A stretch of 10,326 nucleotides of DNA from positions 1 through 10,326 of the forward strand of contig JAZRVU010000109.1 of assembly GCA_045599305.1 (NCBI GenBank), in the 5' to 3' direction. Made by a program: the position numbers and the translations under genes. The notes below the pieces were generated by a model. The model worked only from the letters and a program-made list of their open reading frames with translations. It did no database searches and was not told the origin of the DNA. This DNA is from SIG588 sp045599305 (GTDB taxonomy: Bacteria > Bacillota > Clostridia > Oscillospirales > Acutalibacteraceae). Positions 1 through 8,205 of this stretch are shown one piece after another; position 1 is the stretch's first letter, and each line of letters opens with the position of its first letter.

Positions 1-2967
1 AAATTTGCTGATCTTTTTCGCATATAATTGCAAGATCAAGCGGGCATCGGTAGAATTGATATTGCCGTCGCCATCCACATCTGCGACCGCGACATTCAAC
101 TGACTCTCATTGATCTTTTTTGCGTAGTACTGCAAGATCAAGCGAGCATCGGTAGAATTGATGTTGCCGTCGCCGTCTACATCACCAAGCACGGAAAGGG
201 GGGCATCGCTTTTCACAATGGCATAGGTACTGAAATGCTCCAGTGTGACCGTTACGGTTTTGGCAATCGGGTCGACTGTAGACAGAAGTTTTTCGGCTTT
301 ATTCTCGGCAGTAATATAGTATACATCGGCATTTTTAAAGCCGTCCGGCAGAGGAAATGTCACCGTCACCGGACTGTTCGGTTGTGCGGGTTCTTCCTGT
401 AGATAGTTGTATGCGGAAATGTTATAGGCAACAAACTGGTCAGAAACGTCCTTCAAAGCGACGGTCGCCTTTTGAAGAGCCTCGGCCGATGCAACGGGAG
501 TCACATGCATCTCGGTGTACGGATCAAACGCATCAAAATCGCCAGAAACAATGATATCGCAATCATTAGAGAATGTGACAGGTGCGGTAAACGGGATATC
601 CAAGTCATTGCCGGCGGGTACCACTTCCACCTCAAACGTAGTGGTGACACCCATCGCACTATATGTGACCGTGTGCTTTCCGATGCCCCACGGGTTATCC
701 CATTGATCAGTCGTGAAACTGCCATCGCCGCCACCAAAAGGCATTTCCACATCGCCATACCCGAAGATCGCATAAATACTGTTGTGCGGGCAGGTCAGCA
801 CCGTGCCATCCTTGTAATGAATAACCACCATTGGATTGGTATCTTCAATGTAATAGTACGGTTCCTCATCCGGATACACCGGCTGTTCTTCCAGTTTCTT
901 TGTGGGAATGACCTCGATGCTTTGCACAGGTGTTTCGATGATTTCCACCTCAAACGGGGCGGTACAGCCGAGATACTCCGCGGTAAAGGTGTGTTTTCCA
1001 ATCGACAAGCCGCTTTCATCATAATCATACATATCTAATGAATAGCCGGTTATATCATGGACATTGTAAAAACTAACAGACTCGTATGTAGCAGATGTAC
1101 CGTCTTTGTAGTTGACAGTCAGTGTGGGCAAGGTATAGTTCAATTCATAATGGTAACCATACTCATATTCATAGCCAAGCCAGTTTTGGATCAGCGGCAA
1201 GGTGGCTTTCAAAGAGAAACTCTCTACCGGATTTTCGATGATGCGTATCTTCAGATCGCACGTGCATCCCCACCACTCGCAGGTACCGATTGTGTAGGTG
1301 TTGCCAAGAGTAAACGGATTCTCCGATTGACTTTCGTAGGTTTCGTTCATATTGACCATTAAATAATTATGGCCTGTGGCATCGTATAATCCATCCCAGC
1401 CGCGGCGCACCTCCGAGGTGCCGTCTTTATAATTGACCGTGAGCTCTAACGTGGAGTAGGTTTTATTGAATTCGTAAATAAAATTTCCGGATTCAATAAA
1501 GTCGCCCTTTTGGTCATCCCATACGGTTTCGGGATATCCATCGACCCCTTGGATCAAGCCGATCGTGTTGACGGAAATGCTTTGCACCGGATTTTCGATC
1601 ATTTTGACCGTACCGGAAAACGGCAGGCCAAACACTTCGCCTGTCACAGTGTTGTTACCGATCGACAACGTATCTGCTAACAGTTTACAACTATAGTATT
1701 TGTTCGAATATCCTTCCATGCGAAACGCTGCGTTATCCAAATCTGATCCGAAAAAGCGAAGAGGAACATCAAAGGCATCTCCGCCTTTTTTGTGGAAGAT
1801 CAAGGTAGGCTCGGCATCACGCAATTCTTCAAATGTGCCGCTTATCAGTTCGCTGCCGAAAGTCAATTCCACGCTGTCAAATGGATTCTCAAGCACTTCC
1901 AACGATACAGTGGTGGAAAACCCGAAGAAATACACCGTTGCTTCATGCGAGCCGATCCCCCACGGTTTTTCGGGTGACTGATCACAGGAGTAAGCCAGCG
2001 GAGCGACCATACAACCGCGCAGTTCTTCTGAATAAGGCTTGAGATCCATGTTCCACTCATCCACGCTTTTGGTCTCACTTGTGCCGTCTTTATAGTTTAC
2101 AGTCAAGTCGATCAACGAGAAGAATTCAAATTCCGTCCATGGATGATCCGGGTCGTCGAAACGCCAAACTTCGATTTGGTCAACACCCATATACAGCGGA
2201 TGGTTCATCGTGGCTGAAATACCGGAAACGTTTTCCAACTCCGGCAGATTGGCACCTCTGTCATCGAGCGCCATAAATTTTCCGGGGATCTCATATACCA
2301 TTTCCCAAGAGGTGAACCGATCCCGATTATCAAACGAACAGGCACGGTATCCCAGCACTTTGTAATCGGTTTCATTGACCGTGACTTTTTGATCGCCCGG
2401 CAGAATATCTCCGCCAAGTTGCACTTGATACAGATATACCGTCGCACCCATTCCTTCTCTGTTGTTGTTGATACCGGCCGCCACAAACCCATTAGGATAG
2501 GTGACGGAGGGATCGACGGTGTAAGTATAGGTTGCGCTTTTCGACAGATAAAACGCAGTCGCGCGCATGGTTTCGAAGAATTCCGGATCGTAATCGCACT
2601 CAAAATAAGTATTGGCTTTTTCCTCAAAAGCATCGAAGGGAACACTATATGTCACCGCACCGCTCCCCTTTGTGCCGGACTGGATATACCCGTCAAAGGT
2701 ACTGCCTTGGTATTCCAGTTCAAAGGTTGTACGGATGACCGTTTCGGGGTCGAAAGATTGAGAAAAACCCCATACATCTTCAGTGTTTCCCGTCAGGTTC
2801 TCCTTGGCAACACCCAAGATCTCGGCTTTTTCCATGAGATGAGATTGGGACTTGAGGTAGTAGGTTACCGTATCGTCAAACTCCGGAAACGCATACCCCG
2901 TAAATGTGCAGGTCAACAACATGATAGTAGCCAATGCGATGGCCAAGGCTTTTTTCGGCAGTTTCAT
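1..2967 (-). CDS. Secreted multi-domain protein with Ig-like repeats and a C-terminal type I dockerin (3' end cut by window)
   Basis: An open frame of 989 codons runs from ATG at 2967 to the window edge with no stop. AGGAGG lies 8 nt upstream of the ATG. Residues 1-26 form a signal peptide: Lys-rich start, hydrophobic core, probable cleavage after TGYA. Residues 27 to about 260 match no family I recognise. Roughly 260-770 hold about five related modules of about 100-120 residues, four with a (V/I)(N/H)YKDGT strand and most joined by an EN/ETP(V/F) link, resembling bacterial Ig-like group 3 domains. Residues 775-925 form a beta-rich module ending HFSTYAIV, as often found before anchoring domains. 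Two dockerin repeats start at D929 and D963 with the calcium-loop pattern DVDGDGNINSTD. Dockerins bind cohesins, so the protein is probably exported and attached to a scaffold or surface. No catalytic domain is evident; a structural or adhesive role is inference. No convincing promoter or rlmL-side terminator was seen in the 79-nt gap upstream. GC is clearly lower than in the neighbouring genes. Confidence 0.9.
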   Translation of the reverse strand, partial: MKLPKKALAIALATIMLLTCTFTGYAFPEFDDTVTYYLKSQSHLMEKAEILGVAKENLTGNTEDVWGFSQSFDPETVIRTTFELEYQGSTFDGYIQSGTKGSGAVTYSVPFDAFEEKANTYFECDYDPEFFETMRATAFYLSKSATYTYTVDPSVTYPNGFVAAGINNNREGMGATVYLYQVQLGGDILPGDQKVTVNETDYKVLGYRACSFDNRDRFTSWEMVYEIPGKFMALDDRGANLPELENVSGISATMNHPLYMGVDQIEVWRFDDPDHPWTEFEFFSLIDLTVNYKDGTSETKSVDEWNMDLKPYSEELRGCMVAPLAYSCDQSPEKPWGIGSHEATVYFFGFSTTVSLEVLENPFDSVELTFGSELISGTFEELRDAEPTLIFHKKGGDAFDVPLRFFGSDLDNAAFRMEGYSNKYYSCKLLADTLSIGNNTVTGEVFGLPFSGTVKMIENPVQSISVNTIGLIQGVDGYPETVWDDQKGDFIESGNFIYEFNKTYSTLELTVNYKDGTSEVRRGWDGLYDATGHNYLMVNMNETYESQSENPFTLGNTYTIGTCEWWGCTCDLKIRIIENPVESFSLKATLPLIQNWLGYEYEYGYHYELNYTLPTLTVNYKDGTSATYESVSFYNVHDITGYSLDMYDYDESGLSIGKHTFTAEYLGCTAPFEVEIIETPVQSIEVIPTKKLEEQPVYPDEEPYYYIEDTNPMVVIHYKDGTVLTCPHNSIYAIFGYGDVEMPFGGGDGSFTTDQWDNPWGIGKHTVTYSAMGVTTTFEVEVVPAGNDLDIPFTAPVTFSNDCDIIVSGDFDAFDPYTEMHVTPVASAEALQKATVALKDVSDQFVAYNISAYNYLQEEPAQPNSPVTVTFPLPDGFKNADVYYITAENKAEKLLSTVDPIAKTVTVTLEHFSTYAIVKSDAPLSVLGDVDGDGNINSTDARLILQYYAKKINESQLNVAVADVDGDGNINSTDARLILQLYAKKISKF
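10..180 (-). repeat. Duplicated dockerin repeat (two copies, 34 codons apart)
   Basis: Copies lie at 112-180 and 10-78, 23 codons each. They match at 60 of 69 bases and 22 of 23 residues; seven of the nine base differences are synonymous and the other two fall in one codon (Tyr to Leu). Both carry calcium ligands D1, D3, D5, N9 and D12, and Ser-Thr at positions 10-11, the pair linked to cohesin recognition in Clostridium thermocellum type I dockerins. The second copy ends within a few residues of the window edge, so the stop codon is probably just outside. Confidence 0.85.
640..2180 (-). repeat. Five tandem Ig-like (group 3-type) protein modules, coding repeat array
   Basis: The key strand recurs near residues 290 (VNYKDGTS), 390 (degenerate, IFHKKGGD), 511 (VNYKDGTS), 618 (VNYKDGTS) and 716 (IHYKDGTV). 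The period is therefore about 98-121 residues. Each is followed by a turn such as LSIGKHT, LSIGNNT or WGIGKHT, then a strand and, in the first four, an ENP or ETP linker. Family assignment is by pattern only; module edges are approximate. Such arrays usually act as spacers or carbohydrate/surface-binding stalks. Confidence 0.7.
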
Positions 2968-3046
2968 TTCTTGATCCTCCTGTTTTTTTATTTACAACCA
3001 AAACCATACACACCGAAAATGTATAATCTTGATTTGTTTGCGCAAT

Positions 3047-4174
3047 TCATTTCTTCGCAAAGTACATATACAGTTGGCATTTGAGCATGCCGTTATAGAG
3101 TTTGCGCCGCTTATCCGCGGGACGGCCGAACCATTCCTCGAAGGTCTCGTCCGCCGTAATGATGGCATAACTCCAGCCCGGCTGCGGCAGGAACACCTGC
3201 CCCATCGTGCGGTAAAGCTGTTCGGCCGACTGCCGGTCGAGCAGCCGCTCGCCGTAGGGCGGGTTGCACAGCACCAGTCCACTCTCGCCGCGGGGACGAA
3301 AGTCCTTCAAATCCGCAAGTGCCGTGGTCTGGCAGTCCCCCACCCCGGCCTTGACCGCGTTTTCCTCGGTCAGACGCAGGCAGTCCGCATCGATATCGCC
3401 GCCCCACAGGGCGATCTCGCGGTCGGGCAGTTCCTGTGCCGCGGCGGCCTCCCGCTCACGCGCAAAGCAGCCGGCCGGTACGCAGCCCCAGTTCATGGCG
3501 GCGAAGCGACGTCCCTTTCCCGGCGCGATGCGGCGGGCGGCCAGTGCCGCCTCGATCAGCAGGGTGCCGGAGCCGCAGCAGGGATCACACACCTGCGCGG
3601 CAAAGCGCGCCCGCATCACATCGGCGATGGCGGCGGCCAGCGTTTCTTTGATCGGCGCCTCGCCCGCGTTGGCGCGGTAACCGCGCTTGTGCAGGCCGGC
3701 GCCGCTGGTGTCCACCAGCAGCGAGACCTCGTCCTTGAGCACCGTCACCTGGATCTGGAACAGGGCGCCGCTCTCCTCGAACCACGATACGCCGTAGCAG
3801 GCGCGCAGCCGCTCCACCACCGCTTTTTTGACGATGGACTGGCAGTCCGGCACGCTGTGCAGCGCCGAATCCAACGACCACCCCTTCACGGGGAAGCGGT
3901 CGGTCTTGCCGATGAGGCGCTCCCACGGCAGCGCCTTGGTCCCCTCAAACAGTTGGTCGAACGTCACCGCGCGGAAGGTGCCCATCAGCACCTGCACCCG
4001 CTCGGCATAGCGCGAGCCGATATTCACCCGCGCCATGGCGGCAAAGTCACCGTCGAACAGCACCCGCCCGGTCTGCACCCGCACATTCGAAAGCCCCATA
4101 CGGCGCAGTTCGTCACCGAGTATCCCCTCGATCCCGAACAGGCAGGGGCAGCAAAAGGTCATTGTGTCTTTCAT
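3047..4174 (-). CDS. THUMP-domain class I SAM-dependent rRNA methyltransferase (RlmL/YpsC family)
   Basis: 375 residues, start ATG at 4174 with GGAGAG 5-8 nt upstream, stop TGA at 3047. Residues about 45-160 fit a THUMP RNA-binding domain. The motif GLHKRGYR (161-167) leads into a Rossmann-like methyltransferase domain with the SAM loop DPCCGSGT (197-204) and the catalytic NPPYGER (304-310), the NPPY form typical of enzymes that methylate an exocyclic amino group. The ending YNGMLKCQLYMYFAKK is typical of the family. By family (COG0116), the expected reaction is N2-methylation of a guanosine in 23S rRNA (m2G2445 in E. coli RlmL); the exact target here is not shown. This is the short single-enzyme form, not the RlmKL fusion. 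It starts 13 nt after the PHP gene stop, so the two are probably co-transcribed. GC is high, unlike the next gene downstream. Confidence 0.93.
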   Translation of the reverse strand: MKDTMTFCCPCLFGIEGILGDELRRMGLSNVRVQTGRVLFDGDFAAMARVNIGSRYAERVQVLMGTFRAVTFDQLFEGTKALPWERLIGKTDRFPVKGWSLDSALHSVPDCQSIVKKAVVERLRACYGVSWFEESGALFQIQVTVLKDEVSLLVDTSGAGLHKRGYRANAGEAPIKETLAAAIADVMRARFAAQVCDPCCGSGTLLIEAALAARRIAPGKGRRFAAMNWGCVPAGCFAREREAAAAQELPDREIALWGGDIDADCLRLTEENAVKAGVGDCQTTALADLKDFRPRGESGLVLCNPPYGERLLDRQSAEQLYRTMGQVFLPQPGWSYAIITADETFEEWFGRPADKRRKLYNGMLKCQLYMYFAKK

Positions 4175-4187
4175 GCTCTCTCCGTTT

Positions 4188-4853
4188 TCACAGTGTCGTT
4201 TTGAGTGCCGCGCCCTCCCGGATGGCAGCGATCATGTCGTCCATGGTGCGGATGTCGCGCTTCGTGATGATGCCGCCGCGCGCCGCGTGCCGCTCCTTAT
4301 GGAAATCCGAGCCGGAGGTGACGAGCAGTCCGTACTTGCGTGCCCAGGCGGCGGCAATGTCATTGCGGGAATCATGGTCGGTGTGGCCGTTATAGGCTTC
4401 CACGCCGTCCAGATGTTGCGGCTTCACCACCGTCATCCCGTTGCGGAAGGGGTGTGCCTGCACCAGCAGGAACCCATTGGCCTGCGCCTCCTCGTGAAAG
4501 CGCTGTACCCCCATCCGAAACACGTCGGGATGAGCGATCAGCCATTCTTTTGTCATGCCGAAGACCAGATAGTCGTTGACATTCTCCGTAAAGCGCAGTT
4601 CCGCGCCGGTCAGCACCCGCAGACGGTCACCGGCCGCCTCGCGCACCATATCCGCGCCGGAAAAGAACCAGTCGATCTGCTCCTGCCACGGGCGATCCTT
4701 CACCCGGCTAAGGCCATATTCACACAGGTGGTTGGCCACCACCACGCCGGTGTATCCCGCCTCGATATACAGCTGTGCCAGCCGCGCGGCCGGCACCTCG
4801 CCGCACGGACTGACCTCCGCCGTGTGCGCGTGCGTTTCCCAACAGTATTCCAT
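4188..4853 (-). CDS. PHP-domain metal-dependent phosphoesterase
   Basis: 221 residues. I chose ATG at 4853, not the upstream in-frame ATG at 4919, because 4919 lies inside the preceding peptidase gene (stop at 4870) and because AGAAGGG sits just upstream of 4853 and HAH falls at the expected place. The usual PHP metal ligands are all visible: H8 and H10 (ETHAH), H42 (ANHL), E85 (TGAELRF), H134 (QAHPFRNGM), and D183/H185 (GSDFHKE). Family members hydrolyse phosphomonoesters or diesters (histidinol phosphatase, nucleotide phosphatase/exonuclease) with two or three metals; substrate cannot be assigned here. It is cytoplasmic, with no signal or membrane segment. The gene is tightly packed between the second M23 peptidase (16 nt) and the rRNA methyltransferase (13 nt). 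A his-operon role is not supported by neighbours. Confidence 0.9.
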   Translation of the reverse strand: MEYCWETHAHTAEVSPCGEVPAARLAQLYIEAGYTGVVVANHLCEYGLSRVKDRPWQEQIDWFFSGADMVREAAGDRLRVLTGAELRFTENVNDYLVFGMTKEWLIAHPDVFRMGVQRFHEEAQANGFLLVQAHPFRNGMTVVKPQHLDGVEAYNGHTDHDSRNDIAAAWARKYGLLVTSGSDFHKERHAARGGIITKRDIRTMDDMIAAIREGAALKTTL

Positions 4854-4869
4854 GAATAACCCTTCTTTT

Positions 4870-6516
4870 TCAGAGATACGGTACCGGATCGACCGATGTG
4901 CCGTTGATGCGTATTTCAAAATGCAGATGGGCGCCGTAGCTGTCGCCGGTGCTGCCGACCTTGGCGATCAGCTCACCCTGCGTCACCTTCTGCCCTGCCT
5001 CGACCAAAATCTCGCTGCAGTGGCAGTAGACCGACACATATCCGCTGCCGTGGTCGACGATCACATAATAGCCGTAACCGCCGCCCCAGTCATCGGTGCG
5101 GTTGATCTGCTTCACCACGCCGCCGTCTGCCGCGATGATATCCTTGCCGTACACGCCGTTGCCGGAAATATCGATCCCGGCGTGCAGCTTGCCCCAGCGG
5201 TAGCCGAATTCGGAACAGATCATGTGACAACTGGGCAGCGGCCAGATGAATTCCCCGGTGGGGACACCCGGCTTGGCATCGCCGTTCACCCGGTAACTGC
5301 CGACTACGGTGACCTGTGTCACCGGCTTTTTCACCACCTCTTCGCTCAATATCTCCCGGTATTGCTCCACGCCGTTCAAATAGATCACGTCGGCCGTGAT
5401 GTGGTTGATGCCGTCCTCACCGGGGATGCGCACCTCGGAATACCCGATGTATTTCGTGCGGTCGCGCAGCGTGGTATATTCAAAGGGGATCGGCTCGTCG
5501 TGGATCTCCGTACAGCGGATCTGCACCATCAGATACGGCAATCCCTTTTCGTCTTTTGCCGTCAGCCGCTGCCACAGCACATCTCGCTGTTCCAGAGCAT
5601 TCACCGGATACAGGCCGTCCACCACCTGCACCGTACTCATAAATTCCGCCGTCTTGGAAGAAGTGTTCGCCTGCGTATCGTATTCCGCCAGAATGTCATT
5701 GAGCAGCGTCTGCATGGCGGCATGCGTAGCCAAAGCGCCCTCGAAGTGACCGTCTATGTACAGGCCGCTCATCTGCGAGACCGCACTGCCGGACATTTTC
5801 AGGATACGGTCACACAGCTCGGTCTCGTCCATCACCGCGCTCTGCTGTACGGGGCGCAGTGTCAGATACGATTCCCGCTCGATGACATAGGTATCGCTCG
5901 CCTCTTTGATCACACGCCCCTCGGCCATATCCAGTGCCGTCTGCAGCACCGCTTCGTCGTGGATGTAGCCGATGGCCTTGCCGCCATAGACCAGTTCCAG
6001 CGCAAACGTGGTATTCTCCCAATAGCGGATCACCGCCACCAGCACGATCACCGCCGCAGCGATCATCGCCGTCTGTGCCATCGCGCTCAGGAAATGGCGA
6101 TGGCGGCGTATCACCGTCCACGGTGCCTGCAGAACGGCCGGTACCGCCAACAGCGGATGACGCCGTCCGGCCTCCTTCACCTGCCCGCGGACCAGCGATA
6201 CGTCCTCGCGAATGCGCAGATTCTCCTCACGCAGGTAAGCAAGCGGGCGTGTCACGGCCCGTTTCCACAGGCGCGCGAACCATTCTCCCACCGGTGCAAG
6301 GCACCTCACGAACCGGTGCCACAGCCACCGGCTGCAGCGCTTTGTGAACGCGCCCATACCATAGCAGGACAAATACAGGCTCTGCCGCAGCGGCAGGCGT
6401 TCCGCCTGCTCTGTCACGGCAGGCGGTGCCGTCATCTGCTGTGACAGATCCGCTTTGGGGATCAGCGTCTGCAGTAACGAACGCGAGTGGCTCTCCTGTT
6501 CGTGCTTGCCGGGCAT
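4870..6516 (-). CDS. Membrane-anchored M23 (LytM-type) endopeptidase with G5 domain, paralogue 2
   Basis: 548 residues. Start ATG at 6516 is supported by AAAGGAGGT 6 nt upstream; the longer frame from 6630 would overlap the previous gene and cross the hairpin. Residues 1 to about 140 are basic, Arg-rich and cytoplasmic by prediction. A membrane helix lies near 146-165 (AMIAAAVIVLVAVI), followed by an extracellular region related to that of the upstream paralogue (about 166-330), a G5-like domain (about 335-408, EPIPFEYTTLRDRT to VTVVGSY) and a C-terminal M23 domain. Zinc/catalytic residues are complete: H445 and D449 (HAGID), H499 (YCHC), H530 and H532 (HLHFE). M23 enzymes cut peptidoglycan peptide bridges; G5 domains are thought to bind wall polymers. 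It probably acts at the outer membrane face in wall remodelling. It may be read through the hairpin from the upstream paralogue; no separate promoter was seen. Confidence 0.92.
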   Translation of the reverse strand: MPGKHEQESHSRSLLQTLIPKADLSQQMTAPPAVTEQAERLPLRQSLYLSCYGMGAFTKRCSRWLWHRFVRCLAPVGEWFARLWKRAVTRPLAYLREENLRIREDVSLVRGQVKEAGRRHPLLAVPAVLQAPWTVIRRHRHFLSAMAQTAMIAAAVIVLVAVIRYWENTTFALELVYGGKAIGYIHDEAVLQTALDMAEGRVIKEASDTYVIERESYLTLRPVQQSAVMDETELCDRILKMSGSAVSQMSGLYIDGHFEGALATHAAMQTLLNDILAEYDTQANTSSKTAEFMSTVQVVDGLYPVNALEQRDVLWQRLTAKDEKGLPYLMVQIRCTEIHDEPIPFEYTTLRDRTKYIGYSEVRIPGEDGINHITADVIYLNGVEQYREILSEEVVKKPVTQVTVVGSYRVNGDAKPGVPTGEFIWPLPSCHMICSEFGYRWGKLHAGIDISGNGVYGKDIIAADGGVVKQINRTDDWGGGYGYYVIVDHGSGYVSVYCHCSEILVEAGQKVTQGELIAKVGSTGDSYGAHLHFEIRINGTSVDPVPYL

Positions 6517-6543
6517 GACGGCACCTCCTTTCATCAAAAGCAG

Positions 6544-6575
6544 AAAAAGGGGCTGCTGCACCGGGTGCAACAGCC
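6544..6575 (-). terminator. Terminator-like hairpin between the two M23 genes
   Basis: On the minus strand the arms at 6575-6565 and 6561-6551 pair (GGCTGTTGCAC with GTGCAGCAGCC, one G-U), giving about 11 bp with a 3-nt loop. Two C and then five T follow (6548-6544), with four more T shortly after. It lies after the stop at 6600 and before the ribosome site of the next gene. The T-run is short and offset by two bases, so partial termination that lowers expression of the second peptidase is plausible. Confidence 0.65.
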
Positions 6576-6599
6576 GCTGTCCATCCGAAAATGACGGAG

Positions 6600-8192
6600 T
6601 CAGGAAACGTAATTCAGCGGATTGACACACGAGCCGTTCACGCGCACCTCAAAATGCAGGTGCGGGCCGGTACTCCAGCCGGTCGTACCGCCGCGGCCGA
6701 TCTCCTGTCCGCGGGTGACGCGCTGATTAGTCGTCACACTCACACTGTTCAGGTGTGCATACATCGTGGTCAGTCCGTTGCCGTGATCGATCACGACATA
6801 GATCCCGTAGCCCACATTGGGATTGGTATTGACCTCCTTCACCGTGCCGCCGTCCGCCGCCACGATGGGGGTGTTCATCATCGTCACCTTACCGCCGGAG
6901 ATATCAATACCCGAATGGCCGCCGTGGAAGCTTTGATACACACGGTGCACCGCCGGGACCGGCCACAGCATGGCGCCCGTGACCACGCCGTCGCCCTCGG
7001 TGATGGCCACGCCGCTGGTGTAGGCACCGCCCTCATTATATTTCTTCGTACCCAGCCGCACGACCTCTTCCACCGGCTCCCGGATGACTGTCGAGGCAAG
7101 CTCCGTGACCGACTGCACCTCGCCATCGACAGACACCGTCTGCCGCGTGACCAGACGGGCACCGTTTTGTCCCTCTGTCGTCACAACGCGGCTGCCCTCA
7201 TAGGATTCCGCATCATTGATCGTGCTGGTGGTATAGGGGATTTCTTCCTCGCTCTCGCTTACCGCAGTGACACGCACCTGCAGGCGGCGGGCACCGTTCG
7301 CCGTATCGTTCAGCATCGACTTGAGCCGTGCAGGTGTCACCACCTTGGCGATCGGGAAAAGGCCATTCTGCGAAGTGACCGCCTGCACGAATTCCGCCGT
7401 ACCGTTCGACCGCCAGGCCGACAGATGTTCTTCCAGAAGGTCATCCAACTCTTCCGCCGACGTCACCGCGCCCACCAGTTCACCGTTCAGGTACAAACCG
7501 GTCGCCTCGGCAAATTCGTCACCGGAGGATTCGATGATCTTATCGCAGACGGTAGCCTCATCCAGCACTTCCTGCTCGGAGACCACTGTCAGAGTCAGCT
7601 TGGGCGTGCGCACCTGCAGTTCCTCGTCCTCCGCGGCGCAGACGCGTGAATTCACCATGGCAGCGGCGGCATCGAACACCTGTTCATCCGTGATGCAGCC
7701 GAAATCGTGCCCCTCATATTCCAGTGAAAGGCCGAAAGAAAGGTGCGACCAATAGTTGATGACAGCCAGCAGCACCAGCGATGCCGCGATCGGCATCAGC
7801 ACATTGCCCACCCGGGCCAGCACCTTACGGTGGCGGCGCAGAGCCAGCCACGGAAGCGCCAACACCTGGACCGCGGCGATCCACAGACCGCGCAGACGTG
7901 CCGCGCGCACCCGCTCGCCCGCCAGACGGAAGCCGCCGATCAGATGCCGCCCCTCCGCACACAGCGATTGCCAGCGGCGCAGCACCAGGAAGTCCCATGC
8001 GGTCGAGGCCAGGCGGCCGACCGCGCGCAGCGGATACATCAGCATCTGCCAAAAGGCGCTCAGCCACTTCACCGTGACGATACCGGTCACATAACTTACA
8101 AAACGTCCGAAGTGATACGTGAGGCGAGCCGCAGCGGCCAATTGTGCGCCCAATTTCAACAGACCCTCCGGCTCTTTTGCGTGCTTGGCCAT
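6600..8192 (-). CDS. Membrane-anchored M23 (LytM-type) endopeptidase with G5 domain, paralogue 1
   Basis: 530 residues, ATG at 8192 with AAAGGAGG 8 nt upstream. Residues 1-125 form a long N-terminal region with hydrophobic or amphipathic stretches (about 30-56 and 102-117) and many Arg. A clear membrane helix lies at about 128-148. The outside part has a region shared with the downstream paralogue (about 155-300; NGELVGAVTS), a G5 domain (about 303-382, EEEIPYTTSTIND to REPVEEVVRLGTK) and an M23 domain (about 423-526). The active-site set is complete: H426 and D430 (HSGID), H480 (MYAH), H511 and H513 (HLHFE). Expected role is cleavage of peptidoglycan cross-bridges from a membrane tether. It is the first gene after an AT-rich region with its own strong promoter and two palindromes, so it is probably regulated apart from luxS. 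Confidence 0.93.
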   Translation of the reverse strand: MAKHAKEPEGLLKLGAQLAAAARLTYHFGRFVSYVTGIVTVKWLSAFWQMLMYPLRAVGRLASTAWDFLVLRRWQSLCAEGRHLIGGFRLAGERVRAARLRGLWIAAVQVLALPWLALRRHRKVLARVGNVLMPIAASLVLLAVINYWSHLSFGLSLEYEGHDFGCITDEQVFDAAAAMVNSRVCAAEDEELQVRTPKLTLTVVSEQEVLDEATVCDKIIESSGDEFAEATGLYLNGELVGAVTSAEELDDLLEEHLSAWRSNGTAEFVQAVTSQNGLFPIAKVVTPARLKSMLNDTANGARRLQVRVTAVSESEEEIPYTTSTINDAESYEGSRVVTTEGQNGARLVTRQTVSVDGEVQSVTELASTVIREPVEEVVRLGTKKYNEGGAYTSGVAITEGDGVVTGAMLWPVPAVHRVYQSFHGGHSGIDISGGKVTMMNTPIVAADGGTVKEVNTNPNVGYGIYVVIDHGNGLTTMYAHLNSVSVTTNQRVTRGQEIGRGGTTGWSTGPHLHFEVRVNGSCVNPLNYVS

Positions 8193-8205
8193 GGGACTCC
8201 CCTCC

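Noticed and set aside
28..402. Plus-strand frame with repeated DQA(G/S)IGRID(I/V)AVA pattern
   Set aside because: The repeat is the antisense image of the two dockerin repeats.
2902..2913. Lipoprotein signal at LLTC in the dockerin protein
   Set aside because: Thr before Cys is a poor lipobox residue, and a good signal peptidase I site (TGYA) follows within six residues.
2968..3046. Promoter for the dockerin gene in the 79-nt gap
   Set aside because: Candidate boxes (TTGCGC with TATACA) are only 14 bp apart; nothing else reaches a reasonable match.
3029..4204. Long plus-strand open frame antisense to the rRNA methyltransferase (391 codons)
   Set aside because: Composition rich in His, Arg, Ala and Gln typical of a reverse shadow in high-GC DNA; no ribosome site or family motif, while the minus strand has clear SAM and NPPY motifs.
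4576..6444. 622-codon plus-strand open frame
   Set aside because: Antisense to the M23 gene with intact catalytic residues; His/Arg-rich shadow without domain signs.
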